From: Streptomyces sp. NBC_00390
GTDB taxonomy: Bacteria; Actinomycetota; Actinomycetes; Streptomycetales; Streptomycetaceae
Direction of reading: 5' to 3'
NCBI RefSeq assembly: GCF_036057275.1
Contig: NZ_CP107945.1
Coordinates: 5,518,001-5,582,000 of the forward strand
DNA: 64,000 nt
The notes below the pieces were generated by a model, which saw nothing but the letters and a program-made list of their open reading frames with translations, was not told where the DNA came from and searched no databases. Made by a program: the position numbers and the translations under genes. Below are positions 56,203 to 64,000 of this stretch, one piece after another (the stretch's first letter is position 1; each line of letters opens with the position of its first letter).

Positions 56203-56444
56203 GCAGCTCTCCCCTCGGTCTCCCCTGACGTTCCGGTGGGTTTCGAGCCCACCACCCCCACCGTGAGGGTGTCAATGCGCGTGGCCGTTGTGCGGCTTTT
56301 TGCCTGGTGTGGTGGATGATCGTAGCCAACTGCCGGACGGGGAACGGAACGTGACGGACATCACGCCGACCGTTCGCGCAGGTCTGCCGCCGTGCCCGGT
56401 GGGTAGGGCTGTGGTGACCCTTCCATCCGCTTGGAGTGACCACT

Positions 56445-56729
56445 GTGACCGTATCCGCACACCTGCTGCTCTCCGCTCTGTCCAAACAGACCCCGGAGCC
56501 GTCCGACCGGGTTCCGGCCCCGTCGCGACAGCTCGCCGGCCCGCTCGCCCCCGAGGCTCCGCTGACCGGCGAGCCACAGCTCAGCTACGACACGCCGCTC
56601 ACCAGCGAGCCCCCGCTCGCCCACGCCGCCCCGCTCACCAGCGAGCCGCCGCTCGCCGACATCGCGCCCCTCACCAGCGAGCCGACCGCCCACGGCACGG
56701 CCGGCGGCTCGGAGCTGCCCGGGGTCTGA
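56445..56729 (+). CDS. Small repeat protein upstream of malQ
   Basis: 94 aa from GTG 56445, GGAG 8 nt upstream. After a short hydrophobic start (HLLLSALSK) the protein consists of Pro/Glu-rich repeats, PLTSEPPLA occurring twice and PLTSEP once more, with PLTGEP before them. Low complexity, acidic, no cysteines. Its stop lies 10 bp before malQ with AAGGAG between, so the two are probably one operon. No known function. The repeats and codon usage support a true gene, though a leader-like role cannot be excluded. Confidence 0.6.
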   Translation: MTVSAHLLLSALSKQTPEPSDRVPAPSRQLAGPLAPEAPLTGEPQLSYDTPLTSEPPLAHAAPLTSEPPLADIAPLTSEPTAHGTAGGSELPGV

Positions 56730-56739
56730 AGGAGTCCGC

Positions 56740-58920
56740 ATGGGCCTTGCCCGGCTCGCCGCGCTGCACGGAGTCGCCACCGCATACGCACCGTCCGAGG
56801 GGGTCACCGTCCCGGTGGCCGACGCCACCGTCGTCCGCGTGCTCGCCGCCCTCGGCGTGGACGCATCCACACCGCAGGCGGTCCGGGCCGCCGTGGGCCG
56901 TGCCGATGCGGCCGCCGCCGGGCGGCTGCTGCCGCCGACGGTGGTCGCCTGGAGCGGCGCCGACGGCTGTGTGGCCGAGTTGCCGCAGGCCCTGGCGGAA
57001 CTGCCCGGTGACACGGCCGTACGGATCACCACCGAGCAGGGCGCCGAGACCGCCTGGAGCGCACCCGGGCAGACGGCCGGACGGGCCCGACTGCCTCTCG
57101 GTGTCCACCGGTTGCACGCCACGGCGCCGGACGGACGGGCCGCTGAGGCGACCCTGGTCGTCGCCCCGGACCGGGTGCCGCGGCCCCAGGGGCGCTCGCA
57201 CGGCTTCCTGGTGCAGCTCTACTCCCTGCTGTCCGCCCGCTCCTGGGGCATGGGCGACCTCGGTGACCTCGCCGAGCTCGCCTCCTGGTCGGGCCGGAGC
57301 CTCGGAGCATCCTTCGTGCAGGTGAATCCGTTGCACGCCGCTGTACCGGGCGCCCCCGGTGACCCCTCGCCGTACCGCCCCTCCTCGCGCCGCTTCCCCG
57401 ATCCGGTCCATCTGCGCATCGAGGACATCCCCGAGTACGCGTACGCGGACGGCCCCGCCCGCGAACGCCTGTACGGGCTGCGTGACAAGGGGACCGAGCT
57501 GCGTGAATCCGTCCTGGAAAAGGGCGCGTTGATCGACCGGGACGCCGTATGGGCCCTCAAGCGGGAGGCGCTGGAGCTGCTGCACCGCGTGCCCCTCGGT
57601 CCGGGCCGCCGCGCCGCGTACGGCGACTTCCTGGCCGGGCAGGGCCAGGCACTGGAGGACCACGCCACCTGGTACGCCCTGGCCGAGGTGTACGGCTCCG
57701 ACTGGCACAGCTGGCCGGCCGAGCTGCGTGACCCCCGCTCGCCGCGGACGGCGCGGGCCAGGAACGAGCTGAGGGACCGGGTCGACTTCCACAGCCGGCT
57801 CGCCTGGCTGACCGACGAGCAGCTGGCCGCCGCCGGGCGGGCGGCGCGCGAGGCGGGCATGGGCGTCGGGGTCGTCCATGACCTCGCCGTCGGAGTGCAC
57901 CCGGGTGGTGCCGACGCCTGGGCGCAGGGCGAGGTCTTCGCCGCCGGGATGTCGGTCGGCGCACCTCCTGACGCGTTCAACGCCCGCGGTCAGGACTGGG
58001 GTCTGCCGCCGTGGCGTCCCGATGTGCTGGCCGCGTCCGGCTATGCCGCGTACCGCGGACTGCTGCACGGCATCCTGCGGCACGCGGGCGCGCTGCGCAT
58101 CGACCATGTGATGGGCCTGTTCCGGCTCTGGTGGGTGCCCCAGGGCTGTCCGCCCACCGAGGGCACCTATGTCCGCTACGACGCCGATGCGATGCTCGCG
58201 GTCCTGGCACTGGAGGCGTACCGCGCGGGCGCGGTGGTCATCGGGGAGGACCTCGGGACGGTCGAGCCCGGCGTGCGCGAGACCCTGGCGCGGCGCGGGG
58301 TGCTCGGCACCTCCGTGCTCTGGTTCGAGCGCGACTGGGCCGGCTCGGGCAGCCCGCTGGCGCCGGAGGAGTGGCGCGAGGGCTGTGTCGCCACCGCCAC
58401 GACCCATGACCTGCCGTCCACCGCGGCCCGGCTGAGCGGAGGCCATGTGGAGCTGCGGCACCGGCTCGGTCTGCTCGCCCGCACCCTGGAGCAGGAGCGG
58501 ACCGAGGACAGCGCGGACGTCTGCGCATGGCTGGACCTGCTCACCGGCCTCGGTCTGCTGCCCGAGGGCGCGGACGACGAAGAGGGCGGGATCCGGGCGG
58601 TCTACCGCTTTCTGCTGCGTACGCCCGCGTCCATGGTCGGCATCTGGCTGCCGGACGCGGTGGGGGACCGGCGGCCGCAGAATCTGCCCGGCACCTGGGA
58701 CGAGTACCCGAACTGGCGACTGCCCGTCGCGGACGCCTCCGGGCGCCCCGTCGGCCTGGAGGAGCTGGCCGCCTCGCCCCGGCTGCACGCGCTGCTGGAG
58801 GTCTTCCCGGCCCGTACGGCACCCCCGGACGCGCGGCCCGGTCAGCCGTTCGCTACGTTGGCACCGTGGACAAGAAGAACGCCTTGCGCGCCGGCGCCGT
58901 CGCGGCCGGTACGACGCTGA
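56740..58920 (+). CDS. malQ: 4-alpha-glucanotransferase (amylomaltase, GH77)
   Basis: 726 aa; ATG preceded by AAGGAG. N-terminal domain about 1-165 typical of the actinobacterial MalQ. GH77 barrel: RPSSRRFPDPVHLRIED (family substrate loop), RIDHVMGLFRLWWVP with the nucleophile-side Asp, VIGEDLGTVEPGVRE with the general acid Glu, and THDLPSTAARLSG with the third Asp. Transfers glucan chains between maltooligosaccharides, cytoplasmic maltose/glycogen metabolism. Its 3' end overlaps the next small gene by 55 bp. Confidence 0.95.
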   Translation: MGLARLAALHGVATAYAPSEGVTVPVADATVVRVLAALGVDASTPQAVRAAVGRADAAAAGRLLPPTVVAWSGADGCVAELPQALAELPGDTAVRITTEQGAETAWSAPGQTAGRARLPLGVHRLHATAPDGRAAEATLVVAPDRVPRPQGRSHGFLVQLYSLLSARSWGMGDLGDLAELASWSGRSLGASFVQVNPLHAAVPGAPGDPSPYRPSSRRFPDPVHLRIEDIPEYAYADGPARERLYGLRDKGTELRESVLEKGALIDRDAVWALKREALELLHRVPLGPGRRAAYGDFLAGQGQALEDHATWYALAEVYGSDWHSWPAELRDPRSPRTARARNELRDRVDFHSRLAWLTDEQLAAAGRAAREAGMGVGVVHDLAVGVHPGGADAWAQGEVFAAGMSVGAPPDAFNARGQDWGLPPWRPDVLAASGYAAYRGLLHGILRHAGALRIDHVMGLFRLWWVPQGCPPTEGTYVRYDADAMLAVLALEAYRAGAVVIGEDLGTVEPGVRETLARRGVLGTSVLWFERDWAGSGSPLAPEEWREGCVATATTHDLPSTAARLSGGHVELRHRLGLLARTLEQERTEDSADVCAWLDLLTGLGLLPEGADDEEGGIRAVYRFLLRTPASMVGIWLPDAVGDRRPQNLPGTWDEYPNWRLPVADASGRPVGLEELAASPRLHALLEVFPARTAPPDARPGQPFATLAPWTRRTPCAPAPSRPVRR

Positions 58921-59096
58921 TGATGCTGCTCATGTCGTCTCCCGCGCTTGCGCTCACGCCGGACGACGGCGACGACCCGGGCCCGGGTCTGAGCGTGATG
59001 GAAACGGTCAGCCTCTTCGTGATCGCGCCGATCGCCCTGTTCGTGGTGATCGCGGGTCTTGTGATGGTGCTCGACAAGTCCAAGAAGCAGGTCTGA
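58866..59096 (+). CDS. Small membrane protein overlapping malQ 3' end
   Basis: 76 aa from GTG 58866. Hydrophobic signal-like helix (about 10-32, ending ALALTPDD), an acidic loop with Pro-Gly, then one membrane helix (FVIAPIALFVVIAGLVMVL) and a Lys-rich tail DKSKKQV, inside. Overlap with malQ by 55 bp in another frame suggests coupled translation. No family recognised. Followed by a strong hairpin. The ribosome-binding site is weak, but codon bias supports the frame. Confidence 0.75.
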   Translation: MDKKNALRAGAVAAGTTLMMLLMSSPALALTPDDGDDPGPGLSVMETVSLFVIAPIALFVVIAGLVMVLDKSKKQV

Positions 59097-59151
59097 CGCA
59101 GGTCCGGCGCAGATCTGACACATGTGTGCGGCAGGGCCGGTCCTGCCGATG

Positions 59152-59185
59152 AGGCGCCCAGGGTGTGCAGACGCCCGGGGCGCCT
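59152..59185 (+). terminator. Terminator after the malQ operon
   Basis: AGGCGCCCaGGG and CCCGGGGCGCCT pair at 11 of 12 positions, 10-nt loop, then TCGTC. Confidence 0.75.
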
Positions 59186-59322
59186 TCGTCATGTCCCCAT
59201 CCTCCGGACCGTTCAGTTCGGCTTCACGGAATGATCGAAAAGATTCGACGGACCTGAGAAGTCGCGCGATGTGACGGTGATCCCGATGGTTGCCACGCCC
59301 TGCGGGGCGACGGAGGCGAGGG

Positions 59323-59577
59323 ATGGCCGTGACGACAGATCTGGAGGGGGTCCGCACGGGCGAACCGGGGCGCGCGCACCGGCGTGTGCGGCGGTGTGCC
59401 CCGGGCGCCGGGCTGCTGCTCGCCGCGACCGCGACGGTCGTCTGGTCCGGCAGCTTCGTCACCTCCCGCGCGCTGCACGACTCCGTACCGCCCGTGCAGG
59501 CGGCGTTCTGGCGCTGGATCATCGCGATCGTCGCCGTCGCCCCCGTCGCGCTGCGGCGGCCCCGGCGGCACAGCGGG
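59323..59577 (+). pseudogene. Truncated EamA/DMT-family exporter
   Basis: Start ATG with GGCGAGGG upstream. About 85 codons read as the opening of an EamA transporter: GLLLAATATVVWSGSFVTSR (first helix with the family W-S/G-F pattern) and a second helix WRWIIAIVAVAPVALRR. Similarity ends near 59575, where the frame runs into sequence antisense to the terpene synthase tail, without the remaining eight helices. A 3' deletion, probably at a rearrangement breakpoint. Not expected to work. Confidence 0.75.
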
Positions 59578-59672
59578 CGCGCTGAGCCCGAGAGCACGCC
59601 CGGCGGCACAGCGGGTTCACGGCACGGCGGACATCCGGCCTGGGGCGGAGCAACAGCCGCCCGGCCGTCCGT

Positions 59673-60770
59673 TCACACGCCCTGCTGCACGGGGATGCGC
59701 CGCGCGGGCGGCGTCGCCTCCTTCGGCAGCAGGTCCCACCACCAGGCGACCGCCGGGATGTCCAGGGGCTGGTCACTGTCGTCGGTCGGCGTGTCCCGGA
59801 ACACCGGGGGAAGGTTCGCGGGGTCGTCCGGCGTGGTGTAGCGCACCGAGCTGATGCCCCAGTCCTGGGCGCCGCGTATGAAGCAGGAGAGGCTGTGCAG
59901 ATACTGGCGCAGCTGCGGGCTGCCCGTCCTGGCCAGGTGCTCGCTCACCTTCATGTACAGGCACATCACCCGGTCCCGCTGGGATATCGCGGTGTCCAGG
60001 GCCTGTCCGGGGGTGAGCCGGTGGTGCTCCTCCAGCACCCGCAGGACGTTGAGGTAGTAGCCGAGACCGCTGCGCTCCCTGTGGTGGGAGAAGATGTCGT
60101 TGTCCCAGGTGATGATGAAGGACGCCATCTCGGCCACGGCCCGCACCGCCGTACGGTCGCGCTCGTGCGGCTGGAGTTCGTAGCCGTATCCCATCTCCAG
60201 CATCGGCAGCACCACCGAGGTGGCGCCGTCGTACAGCCGCATCAGGGTGTAGTCGTTGAGGTCCGGCACCGTGTCCGCACGGCGGTGGGCGGACTCCCAG
60301 ACCACGGAGAAGAAGTACTCCCGCAGCGCGTCCACCCAGCGGGCGGTCTGCCCGGCGGTGCCGTAGCGGTCCACGCGCAGCCGCAGGTCCCGTACGCCGG
60401 CCGCCAGCGGTTCGTCCAGCAGCATGGGGGCTTCGGGGTTCTGCGCGATACGCAGCAGCCGGTGCAGCAGGCCCGCCAGGTCACCGGGCCGGTGGCCCGG
60501 TTCGCCCTCCTCGCAGTGGCCGTCGTCGACGCCGAACAACCACAGGACGAAGTCCGCGAGCAGGGAGACGACCTCCTCCCGGCCCTCCGGCAGGATCCGC
60601 GCGGAGAAGGTGCCGATGTCCTGACGGACCAGTTTGCCGCGCAGTTCCTCGGATCCGATACGAAACGTCTCGGCCCAGGCCGCTGTCTGGACATCGATGT
60701 CCGCGTGGCGTGGGTGGATCGCCGGAGGGATGGGAGAGAAGATCGGCGGAACTGTCGGATCGGGCTCCAC
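59673..60770 (-). CDS. Class I terpene synthase
   Basis: 365 aa from GTG. Metal motif 1 at residues 82-87 is VDDGHCEE, a DDxxxE variant like that of 2-methylisoborneol-type enzymes. The NSE triad is NDIFSHHRE (Asn224, Ser228, Glu232) and a C-terminal Arg-Tyr pair follows (SVRYTT). Ionises a prenyl diphosphate with three Mg2+ to a cyclic terpene; product not predictable. No methyltransferase or P450 next to it, so 2-MIB is unlikely. Downstream of cvnD on the same strand, 351 bp apart with a terminator between. Confidence 0.88.
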   Translation of the reverse strand: MEPDPTVPPIFSPIPPAIHPRHADIDVQTAAWAETFRIGSEELRGKLVRQDIGTFSARILPEGREEVVSLLADFVLWLFGVDDGHCEEGEPGHRPGDLAGLLHRLLRIAQNPEAPMLLDEPLAAGVRDLRLRVDRYGTAGQTARWVDALREYFFSVVWESAHRRADTVPDLNDYTLMRLYDGATSVVLPMLEMGYGYELQPHERDRTAVRAVAEMASFIITWDNDIFSHHRERSGLGYYLNVLRVLEEHHRLTPGQALDTAISQRDRVMCLYMKVSEHLARTGSPQLRQYLHSLSCFIRGAQDWGISSVRYTTPDDPANLPPVFRDTPTDDSDQPLDIPAVAWWWDLLPKEATPPARRIPVQQGV

Positions 60771-61121
60771 TACGGCCTGCCTCTCGATGCCCAGGTGCGG
60801 GTGGTGTCACGGCCACGCTGACGCAACACCCACCACGTGCACCACACAGTGATCAACAATTGCGCATCGTACTCAGCCACGATGGCCGATCCAATAGGAC
60901 AACTCGGCAGTAAAACGGCAACACTTGGGACTGTTACCCGCGGTCAGCCGACGGGAGCGGAACAGCTGCCGACGCCAGGGCCGCCGGCGCACGACGCCCG
61001 GATGCCGGGCGCCCGGGGGGCGGGCGCCGGTACAACCGGAACCGAACGCGCCTGCGGGCCCGGCATCGTCCATGCCGGGCCCGCAGGCCAGATCAGGCCA
61101 CACGGCCGCCACGGGGCGCCG
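60771..61121. other. 351-bp gap: terminator and terpene synthase promoter
   Basis: Holds the cvnD terminator (61051-61087) and an A+T-richer segment near 60840-60920 that is the likely promoter region of the terpene synthase. No gene. Confidence 0.6.
61051..61087 (-). terminator. Terminator of the conservon
   Basis: Perfect 16-bp stem (61051-61066 with 61072-61087), 5-nt loop CGTCC, 35 bp after the cvnD stop. Confidence 0.88.
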
Positions 61122-61742
61122 TCAGGACGCCTCCTGTGCCGCGGCGAGGGTCTGGAGGTAGCGCATGAGCGTCATCAGCACATCCCGGCTGGAGCCGCGC
61201 AGCCGCGCGTCGCACGGGACGATCGGCACGTTCGCCGGAAGATCGAGCGCGCCGCGCAGATCCTCGATCGGATAGTTCGGAGCGTCCGGGAACGTGTTGA
61301 CGGCCACCACGAACGGCACGCCGCGCTCCTCGAGCCGGCCGATGACGTCGAAGCTGACCTCGAGCCTGCGTGTGTCGACGAGCACCACCGCGCCCAGCGC
61401 GCCCTCGAAGAGACCGCGCCACAGGAACCAGAAGCGCTCCTGGCCCGGTGTGCCGAACAGATAGAGCACCAGCTCCTCGTTGATGCTGATGCGCCCGAAG
61501 TCCATCGCCACGGTCGTCGAGGTCTTGCGCTCCACACCCTGGGTGTCGTCGACGCCGACCCCGGCCTGGGTCATCGTCTCCTCGGTGGTGAGCGGCCTGA
61601 TCTCGCTCACCGAGCCGACCAGCGTCGTCTTGCCGACGCCGAAGCCGCCCACGATGACCACCTTGACTGCGGCGGTGGCCGTCTCCGGCAGCACGTCCTC
61701 GCTCCGCGGCCCCACGGCCTGCTCAGAGCTTTTGAAGTCCAT
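61122..61742 (-). CDS. cvnD: Conservon small GTPase, CvnD
   Basis: 206 aa. P-loop GGFGVGKTT (about 32-40), G3 LFGTPGQERF near 94-103, NTFPDAP as G4 variant without the canonical NKxD. These features define the MglA/Rab-like GTPases of Streptomyces conservons. Overlaps the cvnC end by 20 bp. Acts as the signalling switch for the CvnA-B-C membrane complex. Confidence 0.95.
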   Translation of the reverse strand: MDFKSSEQAVGPRSEDVLPETATAAVKVVIVGGFGVGKTTLVGSVSEIRPLTTEETMTQAGVGVDDTQGVERKTSTTVAMDFGRISINEELVLYLFGTPGQERFWFLWRGLFEGALGAVVLVDTRRLEVSFDVIGRLEERGVPFVVAVNTFPDAPNYPIEDLRGALDLPANVPIVPCDARLRGSSRDVLMTLMRYLQTLAAAQEAS

Positions 61743-62082
61743 CGATCACTGCCTCAATCAATGCGCGGTCGGGGAGAAGGGCGGGCTGGACCGGTGCGCG
61801 GGCCAGCACCCGGTCCTCGGCCAGCAGGTCGCTGAGCAGCACGGTGACAACACTCACCGGAAGGCTCAGATATGCGGAGATCTCGGCCACCGACAGCGGT
61901 GCCTGGCAGATCCGGATGATCGCGGCGTGCTCCGGCTGCATACCGGGCTTGGGCCCCGATCTCGCCACGATCAGTGTGACCAGGTCCAGCGCGCTGGGCG
62001 TGGAGGAACCACTGCGACCGCCGGTGATGACGTAGAGCCGCTCGGGACTGCTCTCCTCCCAGCCCCCGCCCGCGTCACTCAC
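61723..62082 (-). CDS. cvnC: Conservon DUF742 protein, CvnC
   Basis: 119 aa, the usual length; GTG overlaps the cvnB stop (GTGA). DUF742 motifs RLYVITGGR, ALDLVTLIV and a winged-helix-like section ISAYLSLPVSVVTVLLSDL. Cytoplasmic partner in the conservon complex, sometimes proposed as DNA- or protein-binding adaptor. Confidence 0.93.
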   Translation of the reverse strand: MSDAGGGWEESSPERLYVITGGRSGSSTPSALDLVTLIVARSGPKPGMQPEHAAIIRICQAPLSVAEISAYLSLPVSVVTVLLSDLLAEDRVLARAPVQPALLPDRALIEAVIDGLQKL

Positions 62083-62495
62083 GCGGTCTGTCCCTCATGC
62101 CGCGGTGGCGTACTCAGGTGCTCTCCGATCCGCAGCACGAGGTCCCGCATCCGCTGCCCCATCAGCCCCGCGTCGACGCCTTCGTCGGCCAGCACGGCGA
62201 GATACGCGCCCGAGCCCGCCGCCATCAGATAGAAGAAGCCGCCGTCCATCTCGATGACGACGAGTCGCATCTTCCCGTCACCGTGCGGGAGTTCGGCGCC
62301 CACGGCGGCTGCCAGGGACTGCAGTCCGGCGCAGGCGGCGGCCAGTCGGTCGGCAGTGTCGTTCTCCGCGCCGTACTGGGCCATGCGCAGACCGTCGGCG
62401 GACAGGACGACGACGTTCCTCGTCTGCGGCACTCCTTCCGCCAGGTCCTTGAGCATCCAGTCCATGTTGGTCTGGTTGGACTGCCGCTGAATCAT
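62079..62495 (-). CDS. cvnB: Conservon roadblock/LC7 protein, CvnB
   Basis: 138 aa roadblock/LC7 domain: VVLSADGLRMAQYG and AYLAVLADEGVDAGLMG. ATG overlaps the cvnA stop (ATGA). Such proteins act as platforms or GTPase-activating partners for MglA-like GTPases such as CvnD. Confidence 0.94.
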   Translation of the reverse strand: MIQRQSNQTNMDWMLKDLAEGVPQTRNVVVLSADGLRMAQYGAENDTADRLAAACAGLQSLAAAVGAELPHGDGKMRLVVIEMDGGFFYLMAAGSGAYLAVLADEGVDAGLMGQRMRDLVLRIGEHLSTPPRHEGQTA

Positions 62496-63949
62496 GGCTG
62501 GTTGTTTTCCTTACTCGTCTGGGGGGTGTCACCGGACAGGCCGCTCTGGAACGCTGCCAGCCACATGCCGGGCTGTACGGCAGGTGCGGAGTCCGGTTCG
62601 GGTTCGGCGGATGCGGCCGCGGCGGGTGCGGGGGCCGGCGCGGTCACCCGGTTCTTGCGGCGTCGCTGCGGCAGACCGGTGGGGGTCCGCTCGGTGACCA
62701 TCACAACCTCGTCCTCGGCAGGCGGCTGGGCCGCGGTGGGCCCGGTGACGGGCCGGGGCATGCGCTCGAAGGTGTCCGAGCCGGCGGGCCGCGGACCAGA
62801 CGCGGTGCCGATGCCGTGGGCGAGGCCGGTCGCCGAGGTGGCCGCCGTGATCAGGTCCTGCGGGACGATGAGGACGGCACGCACACCGCCGTAGGCCGAC
62901 GAGCGCAGCGAGACCTGGAAGCCGTACGCCTGCGACAGCCGGCCGACCACCGCGAGACCGAGCCGGGGCGTCTCACCGAGGTCGTTGACGTCGATGCCCT
63001 GCTGGGCCTGGCGCAGCATGCGCTCGGCCCGCTTGCGGGCCTCCTCGCTCATGCTGACGCCGCCGTCCTCGATCTCGATCGCGATGCCGGACTGCACGTC
63101 GACGGCGGTCAGATGGACCCTGGTCTGCGGCGGCGAGTAGCGGGTCGCGTTGTCGAGCAGCTCGGCGAGAGCGTGGATCAGCGGCTCGACGGCGGTGCCG
63201 ACGACCGCGACCTCGGAGACCGAGTGCAGCTCGACGCGCTGGTAGTCGATGATGCGGCTCATCGCTCCACGCATCACGCTGTAGAGCGGCACGGCCTTGC
63301 TCCACTGACGGCCCGGCCGCGCACCGCCGAGCACGGCGATCGAGTCGGCGAGGCGGCCGATCAGCGCGGTGCCGTGGTCGATGCGCAGCAGGTCGCCGAA
63401 GACCTGGGGCGACTGGCCGTGCCGGTCCTCCATCTCCCGCAGTTCCTGGGCCTGTTGGTGCACGATGGCCTGGACCCGGCGGGCGATGTTGACGAACGCG
63501 CGCTGGGCGGACTCGCGCAGGTCGTCCTCGGCGACGACCGCGTTGACGACCGAGCTGAGCACCGCCTGGTGGGCCGGGGGCACGTCCAGCGAGGCCAGTA
63601 CGTCCTCCGGGAACTCGCCCTTGCGCAGCTGCTCCACCGCCTCGGGCAGCAACTCACCGGCGAGGCGTGCCGTTTCGGCCGTCAGGCGGTCGAGCTCGGT
63701 CTCCTGTTTCGCGAGCCGGTCCCGCAGTTCGGCCATCAGCCTGCCCCGGCGCATGAGTTCCGCGCAGGCGAGCGCGACTGCGACGACCGATGCGACCGAG
63801 ACAATGACCACGGGGGTCCGAGCCGAGCCGGGGACCTGGGTGACGGCCAGGACCGCCGCCGCGAGCGTGGCGACGACAGGCAGCTGCCAGATCAGACCGG
63901 CCGGGGGCCTCGGACTTCCGGTCGACGTTCCCTGTCGAACCATCAGCAT
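62492..63949 (-). CDS. cvnA: Conservon sensor histidine kinase-like protein, CvnA
   Basis: 485 aa. Two N-terminal membrane helices (about 20-40 and 44-62), a coiled coil (about 68-110), a dimerisation-like helical region (HGTALIGRLADSIAVLGG, with the candidate phospho-His near 192) and an HATPase domain (about 235-380): LAELLDNATRYSPP (N box) and RLGLAVVGRLS. The C-terminal ~110 residues are a Pro/Ala-rich tail. No long periplasmic sensor domain. Heads a four-gene operon whose genes overlap. ATG 63949 or 63943. Confidence 0.94.
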   Translation of the reverse strand: MLMVRQGTSTGSPRPPAGLIWQLPVVATLAAAVLAVTQVPGSARTPVVIVSVASVVAVALACAELMRRGRLMAELRDRLAKQETELDRLTAETARLAGELLPEAVEQLRKGEFPEDVLASLDVPPAHQAVLSSVVNAVVAEDDLRESAQRAFVNIARRVQAIVHQQAQELREMEDRHGQSPQVFGDLLRIDHGTALIGRLADSIAVLGGARPGRQWSKAVPLYSVMRGAMSRIIDYQRVELHSVSEVAVVGTAVEPLIHALAELLDNATRYSPPQTRVHLTAVDVQSGIAIEIEDGGVSMSEEARKRAERMLRQAQQGIDVNDLGETPRLGLAVVGRLSQAYGFQVSLRSSAYGGVRAVLIVPQDLITAATSATGLAHGIGTASGPRPAGSDTFERMPRPVTGPTAAQPPAEDEVVMVTERTPTGLPQRRRKNRVTAPAPAPAAAASAEPEPDSAPAVQPGMWLAAFQSGLSGDTPQTSKENNQP

Positions 63950-64000
63950 CCTCAGAATCTAACGAGAAAGATCATATGAACGAACGGGCGGGAGCATATC
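63950..64000 (-). other. Upstream region of the conservon (cut by window end)
   Basis: Only 51 bases; AGAAAGATC-like A+T-rich run precedes cvnA. No motif can be fixed. Confidence 0.4.

Noticed and set aside
54664..56319. 551-codon plus-strand frame opposite the GH84 gene
   Set aside because: Shadow frame; GH84 and CBM32 motifs lie on the minus strand.
56671..58788. 705-codon minus-strand frame opposite malQ
   Set aside because: Shadow frame; malQ carries all GH77 catalytic motifs.
59673..60770. Terpene synthase as 2-methylisoborneol synthase
   Set aside because: First metal motif is similar, but the required geranyl-diphosphate methyltransferase gene and the long Pro-rich N-terminus are absent.

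Overview
The window is chromosomal DNA from a Streptomyces-type actinomycete. The evidence is very high G+C with strong third-position bias, GTG/TTG starts, genes joined by ATGA/GTGA overlaps, a complete conservon (cvnABCD), a csnR-type chitosan-oligosaccharide operon, a PknG/GlnX/GlnH signalling cluster, a TQXA surface protein with an LAETG sorting signal, and a class I terpene synthase. Most of the window reads as core chromosome.

Layout. (1) 1-9.4 kb: a lipoprotein, a secreted subtilisin-like protease, a GNAT acetyltransferase, a hydrolase fused to an ABC ATPase with its permease, a YfbK-type vWA lipoprotein, a DUF1772 membrane protein and a flavodoxin-like oxidoreductase. (2) 9.5-16 kb: a looser accessory stretch with DM13, HdeD-like, DoxX, haloperoxidase-like and NAD(P)-binding proteins, a frameshifted IPT/TIG protein and several long gene-poor gaps. 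(3) 15.6-20.1 kb: signs of past integration. There is a decayed tyrosine-integrase gene in three frames beside tRNA-Arg(UCU), two ~100-bp direct repeats 4.2 kb apart, 22-bp tandem repeats, and between them a membrane-anchored CDP-glycerol-type polymerase, a 51-aa membrane protein and a CsbD-like stress protein. (4) 20.4-33.4 kb: a pair of large GTPases, an SSB, the TQXA protein, EttA, a thioesterase operon, an N-methyltryptophan-oxidase-like flavoprotein, an ABC ATPase with no permease beside it, a truncated haemoglobin and a PCMT-like methyltransferase.

(5) 33.6-44.1 kb, minus strand: one directional array of seven genes, GlnX-like membrane protein, GlnH-like binding protein, coiled-coil protein, PknG-like kinase, PP2C phosphatase, vWA protein and FHA protein. 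It looks like a complete amino-acid-sensing phospho-signalling module with sensor, kinase, phosphatase and phospho-reader. The kinase, the phosphatase and the FHA protein all carry paired zinc ribbons. (6) 44.4-51.2 kb, minus strand: csnR-csnE-csnF-csnG-csnH-csnK, for uptake and processing of glucosamine oligosaccharides, with a perfect 17-bp palindrome just upstream of the repressor gene. (7) 51.3-59.1 kb: an MscS channel, an HNH nuclease, a secreted GH84/CBM32 protein whose catalytic Asp pair reads Gln-Asp, a repeat-containing small protein, malQ and a small membrane protein. (8) 59.3-64 kb: a truncated EamA gene, a terpene synthase and a conservon.

No CRISPR array, rRNA or intact transposase was seen. 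The most unusual items are the seven-gene PknG module with its shared zinc ribbons, the hydrolase-ABC fusion, the permease-less ATPase with an AbrB-like tail, the GH84 active-site change and the integration scar at the tRNA. All functional calls come from reading motifs, without database searches.
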